Assembly (NCBI GenBank): GCA_016790705.1
Contig: JAEUOT010000038.1
Span: 1 to 56,110, forward strand
Length of the DNA stretch: 56,110 nt
From: Hydrogenophaga sp.
Lineage (GTDB): Bacteria > Pseudomonadota > Gammaproteobacteria > Burkholderiales > Burkholderiaceae_C
Reading direction: 5' to 3'
Within the stretch, counting starts at the first letter, position 1. Each line of letters starts with the position of its first letter. The translations under genes were made by a program, and so were the position numbers. The notes under the pieces are model-generated. The model saw nothing but the letters and a program-made list of their open reading frames with translations. It searched no databases and had not been told where the DNA came from. Of the stretch, positions 1 through 10,970 are shown one piece after another.

Positions 1-666
1 CTCGGGCCGCAGTGTGCGGACGGGGTACTGATGGACCTGGGTGTGAGTTCGCCCCAGATCGACGACCCCGAGAGGGGTTTTTCTTTTCGTCACGACGGCC
101 CGCTGGACATGCGCATGGACACCACGCGCGGCCAGAGCGTCTCCCAGTGGCTGGAAACAGCCGATGTATCCACCCTGTCGGAGGTCATCCGTGAATACGG
201 CGAAGAACGGTTTGCTCAACAGGTTGCAAAGGCGATTGATCGTCGCCGACAGGAACGGGGCCCTATTCGAACCACCCGCGAGCTGGCCGAAGTCGTGGCT
301 GGCGCGGTCAAAACCCGCGAGCCGGGCAAGGACCCTGCAACGCGCACATTTCAGGCTCTTCGGATTTTCATCAACGCCGAGCTTGAAGAGCTGCAACAAG
401 CGCTAGAGGACAGCCTGCATGTTTTGCGTCCCGGAGGTCGACTGGTCGTGATCAGCTTCCACTCACTGGAAGACCGCATGGTCAAACAGTTCATGGCGCG
501 CCACTCGCGCACCGTGGTGGATCGCCGCGCACCGTTTGCCGAGCCGGCGCCCACCCGCCTGTCGGAGGTGCGTCGGGTGATGCCGTCGGACGCCGAGGTC
601 GAGGCAAACCCCCGGGCGCGCAGCGCCGTGATGCGCGTGGCCACGCGCACGGAGGTGGCCGCATGA
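1..666 (+). CDS. rsmH: 16S rRNA (cytosine(1402)-N(4))-methyltransferase RsmH, 5'-truncated
   Basis: RsmH (MraW) methylates N4 of C1402 in 16S rRNA using S-adenosylmethionine. The reading frame is open from base 1, so the gene enters from outside the window. About 90-100 N-terminal residues, including the first SAM-binding motif, are missing if the protein has the usual ~310 residues. The visible part begins [19 protein letters not shown] and contains the family stretches [18 protein letters not shown] and ISFHSLEDR. The stop overlaps the ftsL start as ATGA. It is the first visible gene of the dcw cluster; mraZ would be expected upstream. Confidence 0.97.
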   Translation, partial: LGPQCADGVLMDLGVSSPQIDDPERGFSFRHDGPLDMRMDTTRGQSVSQWLETADVSTLSEVIREYGEERFAQQVAKAIDRRRQERGPIRTTRELAEVVAGAVKTREPGKDPATRTFQALRIFINAELEELQQALEDSLHVLRPGGRLVVISFHSLEDRMVKQFMARHSRTVVDRRAPFAEPAPTRLSEVRRVMPSDAEVEANPRARSAVMRVATRTEVAA

Positions 667-971
667 TCCGGCTCAACCTGGTCCTTCTGGTGGCGGTGAT
701 GGCCAGCGCTTTCTATCTGGTCCACACCCAGTACGAATCACGCCGCCTGTACACCGCCATCGACAAGGCGCAGGCACAGACCCGTCGCCTCGAAGCCGAC
801 CATGAGCAACTGCAGGTGCAGAAGCGCGAGCAGGCGACACCGGCCCGGGTGCAGCAACTGGCCGCACGCCAGTTGCAGATGCGCCCGGTGAATCCCGGCA
901 TCACCGAGTATGTGGGCGTCACGCCGGCTGCCGGCGCGGCCGCGACGCCGACGGCAGGAGGTTCGCAATGA
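663..971 (+). CDS. ftsL: Cell division protein FtsL
   Basis: A bitopic inner-membrane protein of the divisome that works with FtsB and FtsQ to activate FtsW/FtsI. The 102-residue protein has a very short cytoplasmic N-terminus, one membrane segment at about residues 3-21 and a periplasmic coiled-coil stretch at about 27-58 rich in Q, E, R and L. Size and topology fit FtsL. It overlaps rsmH by 4 nt upstream and ftsI by 4 nt downstream, which implies translational coupling. FtsL diverges strongly in sequence, so the call rests on topology and on its position between rsmH and ftsI. Confidence 0.93.
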   Translation: MIRLNLVLLVAVMASAFYLVHTQYESRRLYTAIDKAQAQTRRLEADHEQLQVQKREQATPARVQQLAARQLQMRPVNPGITEYVGVTPAAGAAATPTAGGSQ

Positions 972-2713
972 ACACGAGCTCCCGCCGCGGCATCAACTAC
1001 AGCGCCAGCCCGCTGCTGGCCAGCAAGACGCCGGTCTGGCGCAGCAAGTTCATCCTGGCTGCCCTGGCGCTGGCGTTCGCCGGGCTGGGCGGTCGCGCCG
1101 CGTATGTGCAGGTGTTCGGCAACGAATTCTTCCAGCGGCAAGGCGAGGTGCGGTTCGCGCGCACGCTGGATCTGCCGGCCAACCGGGGGCGCGTGCTCGA
1201 CCGCAACGGCCTCATCCTGGCGTCCAGCGTGGTGGCACAGAGCATCTGGGCCATTCCCGAGGATGTGGACAAGGCGGATCCCAAACTCAAGACGCTCGCC
1301 AAACTGCTGGAACTGCCGCTGCAGGACCTGAAGAAGAAGCTCGGCAACGAAGACAAGACCTTTGTCTGGATCAAGCGCCAGGTCGACGAGCCGGTCGCCA
1401 AAGAAATCGCGGCCCTGAACATCAAGGGCATCTACCAGCGGCGGGAGTACAAGCGCCAGTACCCCGAGAGCGAGGCCGCCGCGCATGTGGTCGGGTTCAC
1501 CAACGTCGAGGACAAGGGCCAGGAGGGTGTCGAGCTGGCGTTCAACCAGCAGCTCTCCGGCAAGGCGGGCTCGCGGCGGGTCATCAAGGATCGGCTGGGA
1601 CGGGTGATCGAGGATGTGCGGGACGTGATTCCGCCGGTCGACGGTCCGGATCTTCAGCTCTCGATCGACAGCAAGATCCAGTACTTCGCCTACGAAAAAC
1701 TCAAGGGCGCCGTGCTCGCCCACAAGGCCAAGGCGGGCAGCGCCATCGTGCTGGACGTGCAATCGGGCGAGGTGCTGGCGCTGGCCAACTACCCCAGCTA
1801 CAACCCCAACAAGCGACTGAACCTCACCGGGGAGCAACTGCGCAACCGGGTGTTGACCGACAGCTTCGAGCCCGGCTCGACCATGAAGCCCTTCGTGGTG
1901 TCGCTGGCCCTGGAAAAGGGACTGGTCAAGCCGACCAGCCAGATCCAGACCGCACCCGGTCGCCTGACCATCGCCGGCTCCACGATCAGCGACTCGCATG
2001 CCCACGGCCTGCTCACGGTCGAGGAGGTCATCCAGAAGTCCTCCAACATCGGCACGGTCAAGATGGCCATGCAGATGACGCCCAAGGACATGTGGGAGAC
2101 CTATGCGCAGGCCGGGTTCGGCCAGAAGCCGCAGGTGCCGTTTCCCGGCGCCGTGTCCGGGCGCTTGAGGCCCTACAAGACCTGGCGTCCGATCGAGCAG
2201 GCCACGATGAGCTACGGCTACGGGCTGTCGGTGTCGCTGTTCCAGTTGGCGCAGGCCTACACCATCTTCGCCCGTGACGGCGAGCTGATCCCGATCAGCA
2301 TGCTCAAGACCGAGACGCCGGCGACCGGTGTTCGCGTGTTCAGCGAGGCAACCGCGAAGTCGATGCGCAAGATGCTGCACCTGGTGACGGGCCCGGGCGG
2401 AACCGCTCCGCAGGCGCAGACCATGGGCTATTCGGTCGGTGGCAAGACGGGCACGGCCCACAAGCAGGAAGGCAAGGGCTACGCCGACAAGAAGTACCGC
2501 GGTTTCTTTGTGGGGCTGGCGCCGGTCGAAGCGCCGCGCATCGTGGTTGCCGTGATGATCGATGAGCCCAGCGACGGCGTGTATTTCGGCGGTCTGGTCG
2601 CGGCGCCGGTGTTCAGCGAGACGGTGCAGCAGACCTTGCGCATCCTGGGTGTGCAGCCCGACATGAACGTCAAGCCGCAGATCGTGACCGAAGCGGTGGA
2701 GGAGTCGTTCTGA
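968..2713 (+). CDS. ftsI: Peptidoglycan D,D-transpeptidase FtsI (PBP3)
   Basis: The septal class B penicillin-binding protein, which cross-links new septal peptidoglycan made by FtsW. It has 581 residues: a membrane anchor at about 28-44, a dimerisation/pedestal domain, then the transpeptidase domain. The three active-site motifs are intact: STMK (S304 nucleophile, K307), SSN (358-360) and KTGT (493-496). The start overlaps ftsL by 4 nt and the stop shares one base with the murE ATG. Length and motif spacing are normal for the family. Confidence 0.98.
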   Translation: MNTSSRRGINYSASPLLASKTPVWRSKFILAALALAFAGLGGRAAYVQVFGNEFFQRQGEVRFARTLDLPANRGRVLDRNGLILASSVVAQSIWAIPEDVDKADPKLKTLAKLLELPLQDLKKKLGNEDKTFVWIKRQVDEPVAKEIAALNIKGIYQRREYKRQYPESEAAAHVVGFTNVEDKGQEGVELAFNQQLSGKAGSRRVIKDRLGRVIEDVRDVIPPVDGPDLQLSIDSKIQYFAYEKLKGAVLAHKAKAGSAIVLDVQSGEVLALANYPSYNPNKRLNLTGEQLRNRVLTDSFEPGSTMKPFVVSLALEKGLVKPTSQIQTAPGRLTIAGSTISDSHAHGLLTVEEVIQKSSNIGTVKMAMQMTPKDMWETYAQAGFGQKPQVPFPGAVSGRLRPYKTWRPIEQATMSYGYGLSVSLFQLAQAYTIFARDGELIPISMLKTETPATGVRVFSEATAKSMRKMLHLVTGPGGTAPQAQTMGYSVGGKTGTAHKQEGKGYADKKYRGFFVGLAPVEAPRIVVAVMIDEPSDGVYFGGLVAAPVFSETVQQTLRILGVQPDMNVKPQIVTEAVEESF

Positions 2714-4233
2714 TGCCGCAGCGCCGAGATCCCCGCGACATTGCCGGCTGGTTGCGCGAGCGCGTGACCGGCGCGCTGCAGTGCGACAGCCGCAAGCTGC
2801 GCGCCGGAGACGGTTTCGTCGCCTGGCCGGGCGCGGCCACCGACGGGCGCCGCTACGTGGCCGCGGCCTTGCAGGCCGGTGCCAGCGCGGTGCTGGTCGA
2901 GGCGGAGGGCGTCGAGTCCTTCGGTTTCTCCGACGACCGCATCCGTGCGGTGCCGGGTTTGAAGGCGCTTGCGGGACCCATCGCCAGCGCCTATCACGGC
3001 GATCCCAGCGCAGCGCTGGACATGGTCGCCATCACCGGGACCAATGGCAAGACGTCGTCGGCCTGGTGGGCAGCGCAACTGCTGTCCGGGCTGGGTCGTC
3101 CCTGCGCGCTGATCGGCACGCTGGGCATCGGCCGCGCCCCGACGGCGGGCACGGACGGCATGCACCTGGTGTCGACCGGGCTGACGACGCCCGATCCGGT
3201 GCTGTTGCAGTCCCGGCTGCGCGACATGGTCGACGAAGGGGTGGTCGCCTGCGCCATCGAGGCCTCGTCGATCGGTCTGGTCGAAGGGCGCCTGAATGCC
3301 TGCCATATCCGGGTCGCTGTGTTCACCAACTTCTCGCAGGACCACCTGGACTTCCACGGCAGCATGACCGATTACTGGGAAGCCAAGGCGGCGCTGTTCC
3401 ACTGGCCGGGCCTGGAGTCCGCGGTGGTGAACGTTGACGATCCGCAGGGCATGGCGCTGGACCAGGCGCTGGCCGGCCGCCCCCAACTGGGTCGCTGGAG
3501 CGTGGGCATCGACCGGCCGGCGCGGCTCATGGCCCGCGACATCGCCTTCACCGACCACGGCATGCGCTTCGAGGTGGTGGAGCACGATGCCCGGGGCGCG
3601 GTGTGCGACCGCGGTGTTCTGACACTGGGACTGATCGGCCGCTACAACGTGTCCAATCTGCTGGGGGTGATCGGTGTGGCACGTGCGCTGGGCGTTGCGC
3701 TGAGCGACGCGCTGGCCGCCTGTTCGGCGCTCACACCGGTGCCGGGGCGGATGGAGCAGGCAGCGGCCGCAGCGGGCCAGCCGCTGGTGCTGGTGGATTA
3801 CGCACACACGCCGGATGCGCTGGAGAAGGCGCTGCGGGCCCTGCAGCCGCTGGCGCAGCAGCGCGGTGGCCAGCTCTGGGTGCTGGCGGGCTGCGGCGGG
3901 GACCGTGACCCGGGCAAGCGTCCGCTGATGGGCTCCGTGGTCGAACGCGAGGCGCAGCGGGTGGTGCTCACCAGCGACAACCCGCGCAGCGAGGACCCGA
4001 TGGCGATCCTGGAGCAGATGCGCGCCGGATTGCAGCGGCCGGAACGGGTGGGCGTTCAAGTCGAGCGGGCGCGCGCGATTGCCGATGCGGTGGCGCAGGC
4101 CGCGCCTGCGGATGTGATCCTGATCGCCGGCAAGGGCCACGAGGACTACCAGGAGGTCAAGGGTGTCAGGCACCCGTTCTCCGACCTGGCGCATGCACGG
4201 GCGGCCCTGGCCCGCCGGGGAGCGTCGGCATGA
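2713..4233 (+). CDS. murE: UDP-MurNAc-L-Ala-D-Glu:meso-diaminopimelate ligase MurE
   Basis: Cytoplasmic Mur ligase that adds the third residue of the stem peptide. The 506 residues show the ATP-binding loop TGTNGKT (108-114). The DNPR motif (422-425) followed by SEDP is the family signature for meso-diaminopimelate rather than lysine. This agrees with a Gram-negative wall and with the mpl gene at 32702-31281. It overlaps murF by 4 nt. Confidence 0.98.
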   Translation: MPQRRDPRDIAGWLRERVTGALQCDSRKLRAGDGFVAWPGAATDGRRYVAAALQAGASAVLVEAEGVESFGFSDDRIRAVPGLKALAGPIASAYHGDPSAALDMVAITGTNGKTSSAWWAAQLLSGLGRPCALIGTLGIGRAPTAGTDGMHLVSTGLTTPDPVLLQSRLRDMVDEGVVACAIEASSIGLVEGRLNACHIRVAVFTNFSQDHLDFHGSMTDYWEAKAALFHWPGLESAVVNVDDPQGMALDQALAGRPQLGRWSVGIDRPARLMARDIAFTDHGMRFEVVEHDARGAVCDRGVLTLGLIGRYNVSNLLGVIGVARALGVALSDALAACSALTPVPGRMEQAAAAAGQPLVLVDYAHTPDALEKALRALQPLAQQRGGQLWVLAGCGGDRDPGKRPLMGSVVEREAQRVVLTSDNPRSEDPMAILEQMRAGLQRPERVGVQVERARAIADAVAQAAPADVILIAGKGHEDYQEVKGVRHPFSDLAHARAALARRGASA

Positions 4234-5663
4234 AGACGCTGAGCGGACTGTTGCCGCAACTGAGTGGGGCGCGCACCGTCGGCGAGATCGGTGCGCCGGT
4301 CCTGCGGGTGCACACCGACACGCGCAGCCTGCAGGCGGGCGACCTGTTCGTGGCACTCAAGGGTGAGCGCTTCGACGCGCATGCGTTTCTGCCCCAGGCG
4401 CGGGCAGCGGGCGCGGTCGCGGCCATCGCGCACGGCGGGCTTGCCGCGGCGGGACTGGCGGGCGTCGAAGTGCCCGATACCCGCCTCGCGCTGGGAGAGC
4501 TGGCGCATCGCTGGCGGGCGCAGTTCGACTTGCCGCTGATTGCCGTGACCGGCAGCAATGGCAAGACCACGGTGACGCAGATGATCGCGTCCATCCTGCG
4601 CGCGGCCGCAGGCGACGCGGCCCACGCCACGCAGGGCAACCTCAACAACGACATTGGGGTGCCGCTGACGCTGCTGCGCCTGCGCGAATCGCACCGGCTG
4701 GCGGTGATTGAGCTGGGCATGAACCACCCGGGCGAGATCGGCTACCTGGCTGCGATGACCGAGCCGACGGTGGCGCTGGTCAACAACGCACAGCGCGAAC
4801 ACCAGGAATTCATGGGGACGGTCGAGGCCGTGGCGCGGGAGAACGGGGCGGTGATCGCGTCGTTGTCGCCGTCGGGGGTGGCGGTGTTTCCTTCCGACGA
4901 TGATTTCACCGGGGTGTGGCGTGAACTGGCGGGCGAGCGGCGTGTGCTGACCTTCAGCGATGTCGACGCGCGGGCCGACGTGCGCGCCCTGCACGCCGAA
5001 TGGGACAGCGGTGCCTGGGCGCTGGCATTCACCACGCCGCAGGGTGAGGCCCGCGTCGGCCTGCGCATCGCCGGTCGCCACAACCTGCGCAACGCGCTGG
5101 CCGCCGCGGCCTGTGCGTTGGCGGCCGGGGTGGCGCTGGCCGATGTCGAGCGGGGGCTCAACGCCTTCGAGCCGGTCGGAGGCCGTTCGCGGGCCCTGAG
5201 CCTGGCGCTGGCCGACCGGTCGCTGACCCTGATCGACGACACCTACAACGCCAACCCCGATTCGGTGGTGGCCGCCATCCGTGTGCTGGCCGAGCTGCCC
5301 GCGCCCCGCCTGCTGGTGCTGGGTGACATGGGCGAGGTCGGCGAGCAAGGGCTGGCGTTCCACCTGGAGGTGCTGCGCAGCGCGATGCAGGCGGGCATCG
5401 AGTCGGTGCAGTGCGCCGGCGACTGGATGGCGCAGGCCGTGGCGGTGATGGTCGCCGCCGGCGAACCGGCGCCACGCCACTGGACGGACATGAACCACCT
5501 CGTGAGTCACGTGTGCCACCAGGTGGCCAGCGCAAAACCCGCGATCCGCAGCGTGCTGGTCAAGGGGTCGCGATTCATGCGGATGGAGCGGGTGGTGCAG
5601 GGGCTGCAGGCCCTGGAGACCGCCCGCGGACAACAAGACACAAAGGACGCACATGCTGCTTAG
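4230..5663 (+). CDS. murF: UDP-MurNAc-tripeptide:D-Ala-D-Ala ligase MurF
   Basis: Adds D-Ala-D-Ala to the UDP-MurNAc-tripeptide, completing the cytoplasmic pentapeptide precursor. The 477-residue protein has the P-loop GSNGKT (108-113) and later family motifs such as [19 protein letters not shown] and [10 protein letters not shown]. The gene overlaps murE by 4 nt and mraY by 11 nt. Its substrate dipeptide is made by the ddl product further down the cluster. Confidence 0.98.
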   Translation: MKTLSGLLPQLSGARTVGEIGAPVLRVHTDTRSLQAGDLFVALKGERFDAHAFLPQARAAGAVAAIAHGGLAAAGLAGVEVPDTRLALGELAHRWRAQFDLPLIAVTGSNGKTTVTQMIASILRAAAGDAAHATQGNLNNDIGVPLTLLRLRESHRLAVIELGMNHPGEIGYLAAMTEPTVALVNNAQREHQEFMGTVEAVARENGAVIASLSPSGVAVFPSDDDFTGVWRELAGERRVLTFSDVDARADVRALHAEWDSGAWALAFTTPQGEARVGLRIAGRHNLRNALAAAACALAAGVALADVERGLNAFEPVGGRSRALSLALADRSLTLIDDTYNANPDSVVAAIRVLAELPAPRLLVLGDMGEVGEQGLAFHLEVLRSAMQAGIESVQCAGDWMAQAVAVMVAAGEPAPRHWTDMNHLVSHVCHQVASAKPAIRSVLVKGSRFMRMERVVQGLQALETARGQQDTKDAHAA

Positions 5664-6831
5664 CCTGGCCCTCTGGCTGCAGAGCCTGGGACCCGAGTTC
5701 GGGTTCCTGCGGGTCTTCCAGTACCTGACCTTCCGCGCGGTGATGGCCGCGCTGACGGCGCTGATCGTCGGCCTGGTGGCCGGCCCCTACGTCATCCGCC
5801 GCCTGGCGGCGCTCAAGATCGGTCAGCCGATCCGTGACTACGCGATGCAGTCCCACCTGAGCAAGGGCGGTACGCCGACGATGGGCGGCGTGCTGATCCT
5901 GTTCGCGATCGCGCTCTCGACCTTCCTGTGGTTCGACCTGACCAACCGCTTTGTCTGGATCGTGTTGGTGGTGACGCTGGGTTTCGGTGCCATCGGCTGG
6001 GTCGACGACTGGCGCAAGGTGGTGAACAAGGACCCCGAGGGCATGCGTTCGCGCGAGAAGTACTTCTGGCAGTCCGTGATCGGCCTGGTGGCGGCGTTCT
6101 ACCTGGTGTTCAGCGTGTCGGGCACGACCAACCTGCGCGTGATCGAACTGTTCTTCCGCTGGGTGATCTCCGGCTTCACCGTCGAGCTGCCGCCGCAGGC
6201 CGGTCTGATGGTGCCCTTCTTCAAGGAGATCAGCTACCCGCTGGGCGTGTTCGGTTTTGTGCTGATGACCTATCTGGTGATCGTCGGTGCCAGCAACGCG
6301 GTGAACCTGACCGATGGCCTGGACGGGCTGGCGATCATGCCGGTGGTGATGGTCGGGTCCGCGCTGGGCATCTTCGCCTACGTGACGGGCAACGCGGTCT
6401 ATTCGAAGTACCTGCTGATGCCCTACATCCCCGGGGCCGGCGAGCTGCTGATCTTCTGCGCGGCGATGGCGGGGGCGGGTCTGGCCTTTCTCTGGTTCAA
6501 CACCCACCCGGCCCAGGTGTTCATGGGCGACGTCGGCGCGCTCGCGCTCGGTGGCGCGCTGGGCACGATTGCCGTGATCGTGCGCCAGGAGATCGTGCTG
6601 GCCATCATGGGCGGCATCTTCGTGGTCGAGGCGCTGTCGGTGATGCTGCAGGTGTCCTGGTTCAAGTACACGAAGAAGAAGTTCGGCCAGGGTCGGCGCC
6701 TGTTCCAGATGGCGCCGCTGCACCACCACTTCGAGAAGAAGGGCTGGAAGGAGACGCAGGTGGTGGTCCGCTTCTGGATCATCACCATGCTGTTGTGCCT
6801 GGTGGGTCTGTCCACGCTGAAGCTGCGGTGA
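5653..6831 (+). CDS. mraY: Phospho-N-acetylmuramoyl-pentapeptide-transferase MraY
   Basis: Integral membrane enzyme that transfers phospho-MurNAc-pentapeptide to undecaprenyl phosphate to make lipid I. The 392 residues are strongly hydrophobic with about ten membrane segments. Family motifs are present: PTMGG near residue 76, [10 protein letters not shown] at 218 and HHHFEKKGW at 357. The start lies 11 nt inside murF, so it probably depends on translational coupling. A 7-nt gap separates it from murD. Confidence 0.98.
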   Translation: MLLSLALWLQSLGPEFGFLRVFQYLTFRAVMAALTALIVGLVAGPYVIRRLAALKIGQPIRDYAMQSHLSKGGTPTMGGVLILFAIALSTFLWFDLTNRFVWIVLVVTLGFGAIGWVDDWRKVVNKDPEGMRSREKYFWQSVIGLVAAFYLVFSVSGTTNLRVIELFFRWVISGFTVELPPQAGLMVPFFKEISYPLGVFGFVLMTYLVIVGASNAVNLTDGLDGLAIMPVVMVGSALGIFAYVTGNAVYSKYLLMPYIPGAGELLIFCAAMAGAGLAFLWFNTHPAQVFMGDVGALALGGALGTIAVIVRQEIVLAIMGGIFVVEALSVMLQVSWFKYTKKKFGQGRRLFQMAPLHHHFEKKGWKETQVVVRFWIITMLLCLVGLSTLKLR

Positions 6832-6838
6832 ACCGGCG

Positions 6839-8605
6839 ATGAACCTGCTCAACGACCAACACGTGCTTGTCCTCGGCCTCGGCATCTCCGGGCTGTCGAT
6901 GGCGCGCTGGTGTGTGCGTCAGGGTGCGCGGGTGACCGTGGCCGACACCCGGGAGAACCCGCCGTCGCTGGCCGCCCTGCGCGCCGAGTGCCCCTCGGTG
7001 GCCTTTGTGGCGGGACCGTTTGATGACGGCCTGCTGGCCCGTGAGCGCTGGCAGATGATTGCCCGAAGCCCCGGTCTGCCACCCGAGCAACTGCTGACCG
7101 CCCGGGCCTGGGCGCAGTCGCATGGTGCGGCGCTGGTGGGCGAGCTGGACCTGTTCGCCCAGGCGCTGGAGGCGCTGGCCCGGCGCGAGACGCTGCCCTA
7201 CCGGCCCCAGGTGCTCGCGATCACCGGCACCAACGGCAAGACGACGGTGACCTCGCTGACCGGTCTGTTGCTGCAGCGCGCGGGACTGTGCGTCGCGGTC
7301 GCCGGCAACATCGGACCGGCGCTGCTGGATGTGCTGTCGGGGTCGCTGGATGCCGAGCGCGAAGGCAACGAGCGGGATGCCGCCCGTGAGGCGGCAGACG
7401 CGCAGGACGGCGAAGTCGCTGCACCGACGACGGCGGAGCCCGCCAGCGAAAGCGATGATCTGCCGCCGCAAGCGGAACCCGTCGACGACCTGCCTGAAGA
7501 GGATGCGGCCGCGCAGCCGCAACTGGTGCCGCCGCCTCCACCGCCGCCCCAGCCGCCGCACCTGCCGCAGGTCTGGGTGCTCGAACTGTCGAGCTTCCAG
7601 CTCGATGGCACGGCCGGTGGCGCCTGGGACAGCGTGCCCACTGCGGGCACGGTGCTCAACATCACCGAGGATCACCTCGACTGGCATGGCTCCATGGCCG
7701 CGTACGCAGGGGCCAAGCAGGCGGTCTTCGGCACGCAGGCGCTGATGGTGCTCAACCGCGAGGACCCGGCGGTGGTGGCCATGACGCCGGCGCAGGTGAC
7801 GGTCAAGATCGGTGGCCGCAACCGCCAGCAGCCGGCGCGTCCCTGGGCCAGCTTCGGCCTGGACATGCCGCTGCGCGCGGGCGACTGGGGCATCGAGGCG
7901 GTCAATGGCATGGAGTGGCTGGTCCGCGCCCTGCCGCAGGACGAAACCCGCCAGCGCGGACGGGGCTCGGACGCCGAGGACGAGGTGTACTACCAGCGCC
8001 TGATGCCGGTGGATGCCTTGCGCATCCGCGGACGCCACAACGCCGCCAACGCGTTGGCTGCCCTGGCCCTGGCCACTTCGACCGGGGCGGCGCTGGCCCC
8101 GATGCTGCACGGCTTGCGCGAGTACCGGGGCGAGCCCCACCGCGTCGAGCCGATCGGCATCCTCGATGACGTCGAGTACTTCGACGACAGCAAGGGAACC
8201 AATGTCGGCGCAACCCTGGCCGCCATCCGCGGGCTGGGCAGCGACCGGCGTCTGGTGGTGATCCTGGGGGGCGATGGCAAAGGCCAGGATTTCGCTCCGC
8301 TGGCCGAACCGCTGGCCCGGCACGCGCGCGCCGTCGTGCTGATCGGGCGCGACGGACCGAAGATCCGCGAGCAGGTTGCGTCGGCACTTGAAGTCGCAGG
8401 CATCCCGGTACGTGATGCCGCCGCGATGCCCGAGGCGGTGGCGCTCGCCGCACAGGAAGCCAGGGCCGGCGACGCGGTCCTGATGTCGCCCGCCTGCGCC
8501 AGCCTGGACATGTTCCGCGACTACAAGCACCGCGCCGACGTGTTCATCGCGGCCGTGCGCGCGCTCGCCGACGAGCGTGGCGTGAGCCTGGAGGGTGCGC
8601 TGTGA
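6839..8605 (+). CDS. murD: UDP-MurNAc-L-Ala:D-Glu ligase MurD with a low-complexity insertion
   Basis: Adds D-glutamate to UDP-MurNAc-L-alanine. N-terminal Rossmann motif GLGISGLS, P-loop GTNGKT (130-135), ELSSFQLD (249 on) and DDSKGTN identify MurD. At 588 residues it is far longer than the usual ~450-500. The excess is mostly one block at about residues 170-243, between GPALLDVL and [10 protein letters not shown]. That block is rich in Glu, Asp and Ala, then Pro, and includes a run of seven prolines. The flanking core motifs are intact, so the enzyme should be active. The block probably forms a disordered surface loop. Confidence 0.97.
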   Translation: MNLLNDQHVLVLGLGISGLSMARWCVRQGARVTVADTRENPPSLAALRAECPSVAFVAGPFDDGLLARERWQMIARSPGLPPEQLLTARAWAQSHGAALVGELDLFAQALEALARRETLPYRPQVLAITGTNGKTTVTSLTGLLLQRAGLCVAVAGNIGPALLDVLSGSLDAEREGNERDAAREAADAQDGEVAAPTTAEPASESDDLPPQAEPVDDLPEEDAAAQPQLVPPPPPPPQPPHLPQVWVLELSSFQLDGTAGGAWDSVPTAGTVLNITEDHLDWHGSMAAYAGAKQAVFGTQALMVLNREDPAVVAMTPAQVTVKIGGRNRQQPARPWASFGLDMPLRAGDWGIEAVNGMEWLVRALPQDETRQRGRGSDAEDEVYYQRLMPVDALRIRGRHNAANALAALALATSTGAALAPMLHGLREYRGEPHRVEPIGILDDVEYFDDSKGTNVGATLAAIRGLGSDRRLVVILGGDGKGQDFAPLAEPLARHARAVVLIGRDGPKIREQVASALEVAGIPVRDAAAMPEAVALAAQEARAGDAVLMSPACASLDMFRDYKHRADVFIAAVRALADERGVSLEGAL

Positions 8606-9894
8606 AGGCCATGCTGGTTCAGGCGCTGCAATCCCTGCGGGCACGGTTGGGCGCGCTGGTCCCCAGCCTCGCCGGGCTGGGCACGGCGCTGGGTGCCGAC
8701 GGGCTGCCGGTGCGCCTGTCCAGCCGCACCTACGCCGGCACGCAGCAGCGCCCGGTGCGCGAACTGGGCTTCGACCAGCCGCTGGCCTGGGTGGTGATCT
8801 CGCTCATGGCCTGGGGTCTGGTGATGGTCTATTCGGCCTCCATCGCGCTCACGGACAACCCGCGTTTCGCCAACTACGCCGAAGGTCACTTCGTGGTGCG
8901 CCACGCCTTCTTCATCCTGATCGGCCTGGTCGCTGCGCTGGTCATGTTCCAGGTGCCCATGCAGGCCTGGGAGCGCTTCGCACCCTGGCTCTTTGCCGCC
9001 TCGCTGGTGTTGCTGGCGCTGGTGCTGATCCCGCACATCGGATCGGTGGTCAACGGCGCACGGCGCTGGATCTCGTTCGGCTTCATGAGTTTCCAGCCCT
9101 CGGAGATGGCCAAGCTGACGGTGCTGCTCTACGCCGCCGACTACATGGTGCGGCGCATGGAGGTCAAGGAGCGCTTCTTCCGCGCCGTGCTGCCGATGGC
9201 GGTCGCGGTGCTGGTTGTGGGCATGCTGCTGCTGGCCGAGCCCGACATGGGGGCGTTCATGGTGATTGTGGTGATCGCCATGGGCATCCTGTTCCTGGGC
9301 GGGGTGAACGCGCGCATGTTCTTCCTGATGGCGCTGCTGGTGGTGGCGGCGTTCGCGGTCATCGTGCTGACCAGCGAATGGCGGCGCCAGCGCATCTTTG
9401 CCTACCTCGACCCGTTCAGCGAGGACCATGCGCTGGGCAAGGGCTACCAGCTCTCGCACGCGCTGATCGCGATCGGCCGCGGCGAGATCTTCGGCGTCGG
9501 GCTGGGCGGCAGCGTCGAGAAGCTGCACTGGCTGCCCGAGGCGCACACCGATTTCCTGCTCGCGGTGATCGGCGAGGAGTTCGGCCTGATCGGCGTGCTG
9601 ATCGTGATCGGCGCCTTCCTCTGGCTGGTGCGCCGCATCATGCTGATCGGACGTCAGGCCATTGCGCTGGACCAGGTGTTCTCCGGTCTGGTGGCGCAGG
9701 GTGTTGGTCTGTGGATGGGGTTCCAGGCCTTCATCAACATCGGCGTGAACCTGGGGGCCTTGCCGACCAAGGGGTTGACGCTGCCGCTGATGAGCTATGG
9801 CGGATCGGCCATCCTGCTGGAGCTGGTGGCGCTGGCGATCGTGCTGCGGGTGGACTACGAGAACCGGCTGATGATGCGGGGAGGCAGGACATGA
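8602..9894 (+). CDS. ftsW: Septal peptidoglycan glycosyltransferase FtsW
   Basis: SEDS-family polymerase that builds septal glycan strands from lipid II, partnered with FtsI. The 430-residue protein has a cytoplasmic N-terminus of about 60 residues, then roughly ten membrane segments. SEDS features include [32 protein letters not shown] and the C-terminal [10 protein letters not shown]. It overlaps murD and murG by 4 nt each. The second SEDS gene in the window, at 24655, is the elongation paralogue rodA. Position in the dcw cluster separates the two. Confidence 0.97.
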   Translation: MKAMLVQALQSLRARLGALVPSLAGLGTALGADGLPVRLSSRTYAGTQQRPVRELGFDQPLAWVVISLMAWGLVMVYSASIALTDNPRFANYAEGHFVVRHAFFILIGLVAALVMFQVPMQAWERFAPWLFAASLVLLALVLIPHIGSVVNGARRWISFGFMSFQPSEMAKLTVLLYAADYMVRRMEVKERFFRAVLPMAVAVLVVGMLLLAEPDMGAFMVIVVIAMGILFLGGVNARMFFLMALLVVAAFAVIVLTSEWRRQRIFAYLDPFSEDHALGKGYQLSHALIAIGRGEIFGVGLGGSVEKLHWLPEAHTDFLLAVIGEEFGLIGVLIVIGAFLWLVRRIMLIGRQAIALDQVFSGLVAQGVGLWMGFQAFINIGVNLGALPTKGLTLPLMSYGGSAILLELVALAIVLRVDYENRLMMRGGRT

Positions 9895-10970
9895 GCCGCC
9901 AACCCTGCGCCCTGATCATGGCCGGTGGCACCGGCGGTCACATCTTCCCCGGTCTGGCTGTGGCCCAGGCGCTGCGCGAGAAGGGCTGGCGCGTGCACTG
10001 GCTGGGCTCGCCCGACAGCATGGAAAGCCGGCTGGTGCCGCCGCGCGGCTTCGCGCTGGAACTGATCGAATTCGGCGGCGTGCGCGGCAAGGGCCTGAAG
10101 ACGCTGTTCCTGCTGCCGCTGCGCCTGCTCAAGGCCTTCGCGCAGGCCTTCCGCGTGGTCGGTCGCGTGAAGCCCGATGTGCTGGTGGGCTTGGGCGGAT
10201 ACATCACCTTCCCGGGCGGGATGATGGGCGTGCTGCGCGGCAAGGCGCTGGTGCTGCACGAACAGAATTCGGTGGCCGGCATGGCCAACAAGGTGCTCTC
10301 GGGCATCGCGGACAAGGTCTTCACCGCCTTCCCCGGTGCGCTCGGCAAGGGCGAGTGGGTGGGCAATCCGCTGCGTGCCGAGTTCCTGCGGCAGGGCGCA
10401 CCGGCGGAGCGTTTCGCCGGCCGCAGCGGCCCGCTGCAACTGCTGGTGGTGGGTGGCAGCCTGGGCGCCAAGGCGCTCAACGACACGGTGCCGCAGGCGC
10501 TGGCGCTGTTGCCCGCCGATGAGCGCCCGGTGGTGATCCACCAGAGCGGCGAGAGGCAGATCGACGCCTTGCGGGCGAACTACGCCGCAGCCGGTGTCGA
10601 GGCGCAGCTCACGCCGTTCATCGACGACACCGCCGCCGCGTTTGCCAAGGCCGACCTCATCGTCTGCCGGGCCGGGGCCAGCACCGTGACCGAGATCGCC
10701 GCAGTGGGCGCGGCCGCGATGTTCGTGCCGTTCCCGTATGCGGTCGACGACCACCAGACCACCAACGCGAAGTTCCTGGTCGAGGCCGGCGGTGCCTGGC
10801 TGGTGCCGCAAACCGGGTTCACGCCGCAGTCGCTGGCCGAGCGCTTGCGCTCGGTGGACCGCGCCCAACTTTTGGAGATGGCCGGCAAGGCCAAGCAGAT
10901 GGAAAAGACACAGGCCGTGGCCGCTGTCGTGGCGGCCTGCGAGCAACTCGCGAAGGTGAAGGCGTCATGA
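9891..10970 (+). CDS. murG: UDP-GlcNAc:lipid I N-acetylglucosaminyltransferase MurG
   Basis: Peripheral membrane GT-B glycosyltransferase that adds GlcNAc to lipid I to give lipid II. The ATG at 9891 overlaps the ftsW stop (ATGA) and gives 359 residues. The N-terminal GGTGGH loop is at 12-17. Further motifs are [26 protein letters not shown] and [14 protein letters not shown], all typical of MurG. The frame stays open upstream through ftsW, but that is a shadow; this start is set by homology and by the overlap. It overlaps murC by 4 nt. Confidence 0.98.
   Translation: MSRQPCALIMAGGTGGHIFPGLAVAQALREKGWRVHWLGSPDSMESRLVPPRGFALELIEFGGVRGKGLKTLFLLPLRLLKAFAQAFRVVGRVKPDVLVGLGGYITFPGGMMGVLRGKALVLHEQNSVAGMANKVLSGIADKVFTAFPGALGKGEWVGNPLRAEFLRQGAPAERFAGRSGPLQLLVVGGSLGAKALNDTVPQALALLPADERPVVIHQSGERQIDALRANYAAAGVEAQLTPFIDDTAAAFAKADLIVCRAGASTVTEIAAVGAAAMFVPFPYAVDDHQTTNAKFLVEAGGAWLVPQTGFTPQSLAERLRSVDRAQLLEMAGKAKQMEKTQAVAAVVAACEQLAKVKAS

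Noticed and set aside
713-2461. Long minus-strand open frame of 582 codons opposite ftsL/ftsI
   Set aside because: It mirrors the codon pattern of ftsI in GC-rich DNA, has no recognisable domain, and is rich in Arg, His and Gln as antisense shadows are.
8595-10970. A 791-codon frame that would fuse an Arg-rich N-terminal half to MurG
   Set aside because: The first ~430 codons are an out-of-frame shadow of ftsW. MurG begins at the ATG at 9891, overlapping the ftsW stop.
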